DNA of 8,564 nucleotides from NCBI GenBank assembly GCA_013695505.1, contig JACDAH010000045.1, positions 1-8,564 of the forward strand, read 5' to 3'. A model generated the notes under the pieces. It saw only the letters and a list, made by a program, of their open reading frames with translations. It searched no databases and was not told where the DNA came from. Each line of letters starts with the position of its first letter. Within the stretch, counting starts at the first letter, position 1. This stretch comes from Chloroflexota bacterium. Its GTDB lineage: Bacteria > Chloroflexota > Limnocylindria > Limnocylindrales > CSP1-4. Position numbers and translations under genes: made by a program. Shown here one piece after another: positions 1 to 4,618 of this stretch.

Positions 1-715
1 AGCCATGCCCCCACGTTCCGTGGACCGTCAGACGGTAGACCGCGTAACCCTTCTCCGCGACGCCGATCGGGTAGAAGCGCCGCCCCCCGAAGGTGGTCGC
101 GACCGCGCCCGACTCGTTGATCGCGGCGGCGGCGCGAAGCAGCTCCGGGCGCTCGGCCACGATCCAGCCGATCCCGTTCAGGCCACCCGCCTCCTCGTCG
201 GCGGTGCTCGCGAACAGGACGTCGCGGGCCAGGCCCGGAACGGGGTCGCTCGCTGGGTTCCGGCCGGCAGCCAGGGCCTCGGCCGCGAGCATCCGGACGA
301 CCGTCAGCTCCATCGCGAGGAGGTTCTTCATGTCGACGGCGCCGCGGCCCCACACATAGCCGTCGGCGACATCGCCGTCGAATGGGCCGTGCGTCCAGAG
401 CTCCGCGGGCGCGGGCACGACGTCGAGGTGGCTCAGGAGCAGCAGCGGCTCGCCGCCGGTGCCATCGCCGCGGAGCCGGGCAGTGACCGAGCCGCGGCCG
501 GGAACGAGCTCGAGCACCTCCGGCTCGAGGCCAGCCGCGCTCAGCGCGGCGGCAATCCAGCGGGCGGCCCGCGTCTCGCCATCGAGGGCGTCGCTCGGGA
601 CCGGGTTCACCGACGGGATCCGGATCAGGGAGCGGAGGGTCTCGACCAGCTCGTCGCCGGCCCGATCGAGGACGCCGTCGGCGAGGGCGGCGGACGGGAG
701 GCGGATCGGGTCCAC
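1..715 (-). CDS. M20-family zinc metallopeptidase, 3' end missing (window edge)
   Basis: N-terminal 238 residues of an M20 peptidase/deacylase; the C-terminal part lies beyond the left edge. M20 enzymes are cytosolic dimetal amidohydrolases (DapE, ArgE and carboxypeptidase groups) that cleave peptides or N-acyl amino acids. Visible in order: first metal motif SHLDVVP (H96, D98), bridging-Asp motif GRGAVDMKN (D128), catalytic/metal Glu pair in TADEEAGG (E174, E175), an INESG motif near 205, and the start of the dimerisation lid (EKGYAVYRLTVHG). The motif order and spacing resemble the longer carboxypeptidase-like M20 proteins more than DapE, but the substrate cannot be assigned. The GTG start at 715-713 is one base after the stop of the membrane-protein gene (719-717), so translation is probably coupled; no clear Shine-Dalgarno is visible. 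It is the last visible gene of the ilvD operon. Family assignment is strong; specificity is open. Confidence 0.9.
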   Translation of the reverse strand, partial: MDPIRLPSAALADGVLDRAGDELVETLRSLIRIPSVNPVPSDALDGETRAARWIAAALSAAGLEPEVLELVPGRGSVTARLRGDGTGGEPLLLLSHLDVVPAPAELWTHGPFDGDVADGYVWGRGAVDMKNLLAMELTVVRMLAAEALAAGRNPASDPVPGLARDVLFASTADEEAGGLNGIGWIVAERPELLRAAAAINESGAVATTFGGRRFYPIGVAEKGYAVYRLTVHGTWGHG

Positions 716-716
716 C

Positions 717-998
717 TCAGCCCGGATTGCCGACGAGGGCGTCGAACCCAAGAAGCGCGGCGATCATCCCGACGACGAATCCGCCGAGGATGATGACGAC
801 GACCATGACCAGGAGGATCCGGAGGTAGCGGCGATCTTCGCGTTCGGCGCTCGCCTGGTTGGGGTCGCGACCGCCCGGGATGTACGGCGTCGAGAGGCCG
901 CGCAGGCGGGCCGCGGCGTTGCGCTCGGTGTCGTACGCCTCGGGGTCGGGCGGTACGGTCCTTGAGCCATCGTCGCCCGACCGATCGGGGCTCGTCAT
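717..998 (-). CDS. small single-pass membrane protein, unknown function (93 aa)
   Basis: I do not recognise a family. The protein has a polar N-terminal half rich in Asp, Arg and Pro (residues 1-57), then one strongly hydrophobic segment at about 61-85 (ILLVMVVVIILGGFVVGM onward), ending in a short polar tail. The basic run RRYLR just before the segment suggests the N-terminus is cytoplasmic. There is no Cys and no signal-peptide cleavage site. The ATG (998-996) overlaps the stop of the upstream oxidoreductase gene as ATGA, and GGGAG at 1011-1007 lies 8 nt ahead of it, which decides this start over longer in-frame options. The stop is one base from the M20 start. The overlap, the Shine-Dalgarno and the clear membrane segment make it a real gene despite its size. 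Its role is unknown; an anchor or accessory factor for the neighbouring enzymes is only a guess. Confidence 0.8.
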   Translation of the reverse strand: MTSPDRSGDDGSRTVPPDPEAYDTERNAAARLRGLSTPYIPGGRDPNQASAEREDRRYLRILLVMVVVIILGGFVVGMIAALLGFDALVGNPG

Positions 999-1894
999 CC
1001 GAGCTGCTCCCGGAGCGGCGCAAGGCATTCCGCGGCAACCGCCTCGAGGCCACGCGGGCCGAGTGCGGCCGGCATGCCCAGGACGATGTGCGTCGCGCCG
1101 GCCCGGACCAGGCCGAAGCTCGCCGCGACGGCCTCCTGCCGACTGGCCGCCGTCGATCCGGTCCCGACCTGGCCAACGATGTCGAACCTGGCGGGATCGC
1201 GGCCGGCCGCCTCGAGTGCGGCGACGAGCTCGTCGCGCTTGGCGGCGAAGTACTCGACATTGCCGGCGTGCGTCCCCGGCAGGAGCCAACCGGCCGCCGC
1301 TCGGGCCGCCAGCCGGATGCCGCGTGGTCCCTGCCCGCCCAGATAGATCGGCGGACCACCGGGCGTTCGAGGAGCCGGGACGTTGACCGCGCCGCGGAGT
1401 GGGTAGAAGGGGTCGTCGCGGGTCACCCCTGGCGGCGCGGCCGCAGCGGCAGAGAAGAGCGCGTCAAACGTGTCAACGGCGGAGACGAGCCGGTCGATCC
1501 GTGGCCCGATCGGCGGCAGCTCGATCCCGAACGGCTCGTGCTCGCCTTCGAACCAGCCCGCTCCGAGGCCGAGCACGAACTGCCCGTCGGTCGCGTGGTC
1601 GAGGACGGTCGCGGCCTTCGCGAGCAGGACGGGGTGGCGAAACGTGTTCGACAGCACGGCGTGGCCGACCGTCAGGCCCGGGACGTGATGGACGAGGGTC
1701 GCGAGGAGGGTCAGCGCCTCCAGCGACGAGCCGGGCACGTCGGGGTCCATGTCGGTCAGGTGGTCGTTGAGCCAGCCGCTGTCGAAGCCGCCGCCCGGCT
1801 CGCGGGTGAGCTCGCCGGCGCGCGACCACGTCGCATCGACCGTCGCCCAGTCGACGTCCTGGGGCGACGTCTTGAACCCGATCCGGATCGTCAT
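995..1894 (-). CDS. LLM-class (luciferase-like) flavin/F420-dependent oxidoreductase
   Basis: A 299-residue member of the bacterial luciferase-like monooxygenase superfamily, TIM-barrel enzymes using FMN or coenzyme F420 in the cytosol. Visible: N-terminal strand TIRIGFKTS, the WLNDHLTD segment where family members have substrate/cofactor contacts (about 41-48), the barrel stretch [18 protein letters not shown] (63-80), the hallmark [16 protein letters not shown] (109-124), and the later [19 protein letters not shown] stretch (182-200). Length is normal for F420-type LLM proteins (about 280-330). The ATG (1894-1892) overlaps the ilvD stop as ATGA; GGTGAT at 1909-1904, complementary to the 3' end of 16S rRNA, lies 9 nt upstream. 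No substrate can be deduced, and LLM enzymes have no established step in branched-chain amino acid synthesis. Preference for F420 over FMN is inferred from family resemblance. Confidence 0.9.
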   Translation of the reverse strand: MTIRIGFKTSPQDVDWATVDATWSRAGELTREPGGGFDSGWLNDHLTDMDPDVPGSSLEALTLLATLVHHVPGLTVGHAVLSNTFRHPVLLAKAATVLDHATDGQFVLGLGAGWFEGEHEPFGIELPPIGPRIDRLVSAVDTFDALFSAAAAAPPGVTRDDPFYPLRGAVNVPAPRTPGGPPIYLGGQGPRGIRLAARAAAGWLLPGTHAGNVEYFAAKRDELVAALEAAGRDPARFDIVGQVGTGSTAASRQEAVAASFGLVRAGATHIVLGMPAALGPRGLEAVAAECLAPLREQLG

Positions 1895-3699
1895 CCGGCG
1901 GTGATCACCGTGTCGGCGGAGATCACCGTCGCCTCGGGGACGGTCGTCCGCTCGAGCGCTGCGGTCATCCGCCGGCCCGTCGTGACCGCACCCTGCGATG
2001 CCGACGAGACGAGCGCAGCGTACTTGGCCATGACCCCGCCACGGTAGTGCGGCGCCGGGGCCGTCCAGCCCGCACGCCGTCGGTCGAGGACCGCCCCGTC
2101 CACCGCCAGGTCGAGCCGGCCGGCATCGACGTCGATGACGATCTCGTCGCCCTCCTCGACCAGCCCGATCGGACCGCCGAGGGCTGCTTCCGGCGCAATG
2201 TGCCCGATCATCAGGCCATGGGTCCCGCCGGAGAAGCGGCCGTCGGTGATCAGCGCGACAGAGTCGCCGAGGCCCTCACCGGTGAGTGCCGCCGTGACGC
2301 TGAGCATCTCCTGCATCCCGGGCCCGCCGACCGGACCCTCGTAGCGGATGACGACCACGTCGCCCGGCACGATCCGCCGGTCGCGGACCGCCACATAGCA
2401 GTCCGTCTCGGTATCGAAGACGCGCGCAGGCCCCCGGTGGAGCCGCCGCTCGTGGCCGGCCAGCTTGACCACGCAGCCGTCGGGGGCGAGCGAGCCGCGC
2501 AGGATGGCAAGGCCGCCGGTCTTCTTGAGCGGACGATCGATCGGGAGGACGACGACCTGGCCCTCGCTGGCCGTGGCTTCCGCGGCGATATCGGCGATCG
2601 TCCGCCCGTCGACGTTGGGCGTCGTGCCGTCGATCTTCCCGCCGCCGAGCAGCTCGCGGAAGACGAGGCCCATGCCGCCCGCCTCATACAGGTGGGTGGC
2701 CGTGAACCGGCCGCCCGGCTGAAGGTCGGCGACGATCGGAGTCCGCTCGGCGATCACCCCGAACTCGTCGATCTCGAGCGACAGGCCGTACTCGTGGGCG
2801 ATCGCGAGAAGGTGCAGGACCGCGTTGGTCGAGCCGCCCGTGGCGGCCACCGAGGCGATCGCGTTGTCGATCGAGCGGCGGGTCACGAAGCTCGACGGCC
2901 GGATGTCGTCGCGGACGAGGCGCATGACGATCTCGCCAGCACGGCGTGCCGCGTCATCCTTTGCCGGATCCTCGGCCGGGATCTCGTTCATGCCGCCAGG
3001 TGACAGCCCGAGCGTCTCCATGACCATGCTCATGGTGTTGGCTGTGAACTGGCCCGCGCACGCACCCGGGCCGGGGCACGCGGCGTTCTCGATCTCGTAC
3101 AGCTCGTCGAGGCTGATCTTGCCAGCCCGGTACGACCCGATCGCCTCGTAGACCGTGACGACCGTGGCGTCGCGCGAGCCGTTCCCGCCGACGGCCGCCG
3201 AGCGGATCCCCGGATGGATCGTGCCGGAGTAGAGAGCGAGGCCCGGAATGTCGAGGCGGCCCAGGGCCATGGCCGCGCCCGGCCCGGTCTTGTCGCAGCC
3301 GAAGATGCAAACCAGGCCGTCGAACAGGTGGCCGCGCGAGACGAGCTCGATCGAATCGGCGACGACCTCGCGGCTGATCAGGGATGCCTTCATTCCCTCG
3401 GTGCCCATCGAGACGCCGTCGCTGACCGAGATCGTCCCGAACTCCATCGGCGTCCCGCCGGCCGCCCGGATGCCCGCCTTCACCGCCTCCGCGAGGCGCC
3501 GATGGTTGTAGTTGCAGGGCATCGTCTCGATCCAGTTCGTCCCGACGCCGATGATCGGCTTGGCGAGATCCTCGTCGGTGAACCCGATCGCCTTGAGCAT
3601 GCTCCGGGCGCCGGCCCGATCGGGCCCGTCGGTCAGCGCGGCCGAGTGGCGCTTGGCGGGATCAGAGGGGTGGTCGTACGGATGGTGCGGGTCGGGCAT
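1891..3699 (-). CDS. ilvD: dihydroxy-acid dehydratase IlvD
   Basis: Catalyses dehydration of 2,3-dihydroxy-isovalerate and 2,3-dihydroxy-3-methylvalerate to the 2-keto acids, the third common step of valine/isoleucine (and leucine/pantothenate) synthesis, EC 4.2.1.9, cytosolic. At 602 residues it has full family length. Fe-S cluster cysteines are present: MPCN (C62), FGCDKTGP (C135) and the CPGPGACAG motif (C208, C214). The metal/active-site set is also visible: SVSDG (D94), D136 and K137 (the carbamylated Lys of the family), MQEMLS (E464) and the catalytic Ser of [10 protein letters not shown] (S490), followed by [18 protein letters not shown]. The cluster is probably [2Fe-2S] by family resemblance. 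The start is supported by GGAGAAA from 3712, 9 nt before ATG. All seven Cys codons are TGC. It is the first gene of a four-gene operon, unlinked here to other ilv/leu genes. Confidence 0.97.
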   Translation of the reverse strand: MPDPHHPYDHPSDPAKRHSAALTDGPDRAGARSMLKAIGFTDEDLAKPIIGVGTNWIETMPCNYNHRRLAEAVKAGIRAAGGTPMEFGTISVSDGVSMGTEGMKASLISREVVADSIELVSRGHLFDGLVCIFGCDKTGPGAAMALGRLDIPGLALYSGTIHPGIRSAAVGGNGSRDATVVTVYEAIGSYRAGKISLDELYEIENAACPGPGACAGQFTANTMSMVMETLGLSPGGMNEIPAEDPAKDDAARRAGEIVMRLVRDDIRPSSFVTRRSIDNAIASVAATGGSTNAVLHLLAIAHEYGLSLEIDEFGVIAERTPIVADLQPGGRFTATHLYEAGGMGLVFRELLGGGKIDGTTPNVDGRTIADIAAEATASEGQVVVLPIDRPLKKTGGLAILRGSLAPDGCVVKLAGHERRLHRGPARVFDTETDCYVAVRDRRIVPGDVVVIRYEGPVGGPGMQEMLSVTAALTGEGLGDSVALITDGRFSGGTHGLMIGHIAPEAALGGPIGLVEEGDEIVIDVDAGRLDLAVDGAVLDRRRAGWTAPAPHYRGGVMAKYAALVSSASQGAVTTGRRMTAALERTTVPEATVISADTVITAG

Positions 3700-3733
3700 C
3701 GGCGGTTTCTCCGGCAGGGTGCGGACGTGCGTC

Positions 3734-3739
3734 AGTGTA
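3734..3739 (-). promoter_or_regulatory. possible -10 element of the ilvD operon
   Basis: TACACT on the minus strand matches the TATAAT consensus at 4 of 6 positions and would place the transcription start near 3727, giving a leader of about 28 nt that contains the GGAG ribosome-binding site. No convincing -35 hexamer lies 16-18 nt upstream, so the call is weak. Confidence 0.3.
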
Positions 3740-3807
3740 GGACGGGTCGCGGAGAATTCGGCAGCGGGGGGCGCCCCACGCCCGACTGCGGTCCTGCGCG
3801 ATGGCCA

Positions 3808-3835
3808 TTGCCACTGTCAGGCGAGCCGGTATGCT
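3808..3835 (+). promoter_or_regulatory. sigma-70-like promoter for the cNMP-binding gene
   Basis: TTGCCA (3808-3813, 5 of 6 to TTGACA), a 16-nt spacer, then TATGCT (3830-3835, 4 of 6 to TATAAT). The predicted start near 3842 leaves a leader of about 24 nt carrying GGAGAGGG (3856-3863) 6 nt from GGAG to the ATG at 3866. The site stands out in GC-rich DNA, but there is no experimental support. Confidence 0.5.
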
Positions 3836-3865
3836 GCGCGAACACCGTGACGGCTGGAGAGGGTG

Positions 3866-4294
3866 ATGGCGACGCACACCGACCAAAAGCTCGAACTGCT
3901 CAAGCGGACGCCACTCCTGTCCGGCCTCGGCCGGAAGGAGATGGAGGCGGTCGGCATGCTCGTCGACGAGGTCGATGTTCCGGCCGGCCGGGTCCTCATG
4001 CGCGAAGGCGATCCGGGCCGCGAGTTCTTCGTGCTGGTCGATGGCTCGGTCGGGATCGATCGCGGCGGGATGCGGGTTCGGACCCTCGCGCCGGGCGACT
4101 TCTTCGGTGAGATCGCGCTCCTCTCCGAAGGCCCGCGCACCGCGACCGCCACCGCCGACAGCCCGACCCGCCTCCTCGTCCTGGGCCACCGCGAGTTCCA
4201 CTCGCTCATGGATCAGTTTCCGGCGATCCGGACGTGCGTCCTCGAGGCGCTCGCGAGCCGCATTCGCAACCTCGAGCCCGAAGCCGCCCACTGA
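3866..4294 (+). CDS. stand-alone cyclic-nucleotide-binding domain protein (142 aa)
   Basis: One CRP/FNR-type cyclic nucleotide-binding domain fills nearly the whole protein (about 12-118), followed by a short helical tail with no helix-turn-helix, kinase or channel domain. Visible: the opening LLKRTPLLSGLGRKEME, the barrel strands PAGRVLMREGDPGREFFVLVDGS, and the phosphate-binding cassette GDFFGEIALLSEGPRTATA, with E82 and R91 in the positions that bind ribose and phosphate in CRP. Ligand binding is therefore plausible. Because it cannot bind DNA by itself, it probably acts on a partner protein. An in-frame GTG at 3863 is possible, but the ATG at 3866 is better spaced from the GGAGAGGG at 3856. 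It is transcribed away from ilvD. The next plus-strand gene begins more than 150 bp later and has its own promoter and attenuator, so it is probably a single-gene transcript. Confidence 0.88.
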   Translation: MATHTDQKLELLKRTPLLSGLGRKEMEAVGMLVDEVDVPAGRVLMREGDPGREFFVLVDGSVGIDRGGMRVRTLAPGDFFGEIALLSEGPRTATATADSPTRLLVLGHREFHSLMDQFPAIRTCVLEALASRIRNLEPEAAH

Positions 4295-4412
4295 GTCGGT
4301 TCCGCTCCCGCCCAGACCGCGGCCGGCCCGCCCGGGCCGCCCCGGCAGGAGTCGCGCCACCGTCGCAACCGGTTCGGAACCGTACCGCGACCCACGAACC
4401 GGACGCCCGCTC
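4295..4412 (+). other. intergenic stretch with GC hairpin and GAACCG repeats
   Basis: No gene is seen. A 6-bp hairpin, CGGCCC/GGGCCG (4324-4329 and 4334-4339, loop GCCC), lies 30 nt past the cNMP-gene stop; it has no T tract, so it is at best an imperfect terminator. Further on are an inverted repeat CGGTTC-G-GAACCG (4370-4382) and repeated GAACCG hexamers at 4377, 4396 and (just beyond) 4424. These may form an operator for the downstream promoter. Confidence 0.35.
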
Positions 4413-4440
4413 TTGCAGAACGAGAACCGGCGTTGCAGAA
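4413..4440 (+). repeat. direct repeat TTGCAGAA, two copies 20 bp apart
   Basis: TTGCAGAA occurs at 4413-4420 and again at 4433-4440, a period of 20 bp (about two helical turns), directly upstream of the leader peptide. AT-rich 8-mers recurring this close are unusual at this GC content. It could be a regulator-binding pair, or a chance by-product of the promoter elements. Confidence 0.45.
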
Positions 4441-4441
4441 T
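4413..4441 (+). promoter_or_regulatory. putative promoter of the leader peptide-rhodanese transcript
   Basis: TTGCAG (4413-4418), a 17-nt spacer and CAGAAT (4436-4441; 4 of 6 to TATAAT). The expected start, about 4448-4451, falls on or within 3 nt of the leader-peptide ATG at 4451, so the transcript could be leaderless. Both hexamers sit inside copies of the same 8-mer repeat. The -35 match is only 3 of 6, so the position is supported mainly by spacing and by what follows. Confidence 0.4.
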
Positions 4442-4450
4442 GGCGGCCGA

Positions 4451-4522
4451 ATGAGCACCCACGCGATGATCTCTCACGCGATGTGTCCCTGTGCTGCCGC
4501 GCAGGGCAACCGGTGTATCTAG
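4451..4522 (+). CDS. Cys-containing leader peptide (23 aa) of the rhodanese attenuator
   Basis: A short reading frame, ATG 4451 to TAG 4520-4522, with Cys at codons 12, 14 and 22 (MCPC in the middle, GNRCI at the end). Two further in-frame ATGs (4466, 4481) allow 18- or 13-residue versions. All three Cys codons are TGT (4484, 4490, 4514), whereas every Cys codon I read in the other genes of the window is TGC. No Shine-Dalgarno precedes any of the ATGs; the first lies about where transcription should start, as in leaderless leader peptides. The reading frame runs through both arms of the 4487-4506 hairpin and ends 42 nt before the terminator stem. The peptide's role is presumably only to place the ribosome as a sensor of Cys-tRNA supply. 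No homolog is known to me, so translation is inferred from the codon choice and the RNA layout. Confidence 0.65.
   Translation: MSTHAMISHAMCPCAAAQGNRCI
4487..4506 (+). promoter_or_regulatory. attenuator hairpin 1:2 inside the leader peptide
   Basis: CCCTGTGC (4487-4494) pairs with GCGCAGGG (4499-4506) over 8 bp with one G-T wobble and a TGCC tetraloop. The second Cys codon (4490-4492) lies in the 5' arm and the first (4484-4486) ends right before it. A ribosome waiting at either would block this hairpin and leave segment 2 free. Confidence 0.65.
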
Positions 4523-4572
4523 GCGTGCGCTTCCACTGACGGCCCGCACGCCGAGCACCTCCGGACCCCTGC
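4501..4572 (+). promoter_or_regulatory. antiterminator pairing 2:3 with apical hairpin
   Basis: Segment 2, GCAGGG (4501-4506), is fully complementary to CCCTGC (4567-4572), the 5' arm of the terminator. The pairing can be extended by CCGG (4510-4513) with CCGG (4561-4564), or alternatively by GGTG (4512-4515) with CACC (4556-4559). Enclosed between the arms is a perfect 8-bp hairpin, GGCGTGCG/CGCACGCC (4522-4529 with 4545-4552), starting at the last base of the leader stop codon. This nested fold excludes the terminator. Confidence 0.55.
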
Positions 4573-4593
4573 AGTGGCGGGGGTTTTTGTTTT
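4565..4593 (+). terminator. intrinsic terminator 3:4 ahead of the rhodanese gene
   Basis: ACCCCTGC (4565-4572) pairs with GCGGGGGT (4577-4584) over 8 bp with one wobble and an AGTG loop, followed at once by TTTTTGTTTT (4584-4593). In this GC-rich window the T run is exceptional. It lies 270 nt after the upstream gene but only 13 nt before the rhodanese Shine-Dalgarno, so it is placed to attenuate the rhodanese gene rather than simply to end the previous transcript. Confidence 0.75.
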
Positions 4594-4606
4594 CGAGCGG
4601 CAGCAC

Positions 4607-4611
4607 GAGGA
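4607..4611 (+). promoter_or_regulatory. ribosome-binding site deciding the rhodanese start
   Basis: GAGGA lies 7 nt before ATG 4619 and downstream of the terminator T tract. It selects this ATG over an in-frame GTG at 4574, which falls in the terminator loop. Confidence 0.75.
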
Positions 4612-4618
4612 CCATCCG

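Larger units (their letters stand above)
3700..3865. promoter_or_regulatory. divergent intergenic region between ilvD and the cNMP-binding gene
   Basis: 166 bp separate two divergent start codons, so both promoters must lie here or overlap the genes. It contains the ilvD Shine-Dalgarno (3712-3709, minus), a -10-like TACACT for ilvD (3739-3734), a perfect GGGGCGCCCC palindrome (3768-3777), and the better plus-strand promoter at 3808-3835. CTGACA (3820-3815, minus) resembles a -35 box and overlaps the plus-strand -35, but no matching -10 lies at the correct distance. There is no room for, and no sign of, a T-box or leader peptide in front of ilvD. Confidence 0.5.

Noticed and set aside
5..793. 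Plus-strand open frame opposite the M20 gene
   Set aside because: The minus-strand M20 frame contains all metal-binding motifs in order; the plus frame is an antisense shadow.
1899..1910. Perfect 12-bp palindrome CGGTGATCACCG near the ilvD stop
   Set aside because: It lies in the ilvD coding end, where repeated Thr-Val-Ile codons produce it, and half of it serves as the likely Shine-Dalgarno of the next gene; no reason to call an operator.
962..3003. Long plus-strand open frames (about 962-2047 and 2047-3003) opposite the LLM and ilvD genes
   Set aside because: The opposite strand encodes well-conserved enzymes with all key motifs; these frames give Arg/Asp-rich translations without domains.
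4324..4339. CGGCCC/GGGCCG hairpin after the cNMP gene as an intrinsic terminator
   Set aside because: No T-rich tail follows and such GC stems are expected by chance here; mentioned only as part of the intergenic description.
4470..4560. A metabolite riboswitch (SAM type) suggested by GGGCAACCGG and the terminator
   Set aside because: Only that short string resembles the S-box core; the kink-turn and the other conserved core segments are absent, while a leader-peptide attenuator explains the stems, the stop codon and the Cys codons together.
4574..4618. GTG at 4574 as the rhodanese start (15 extra residues)
   Set aside because: It lies in the loop of the terminator hairpin with no ribosome-binding site, whereas ATG 4619 has GAGGA at the right distance.
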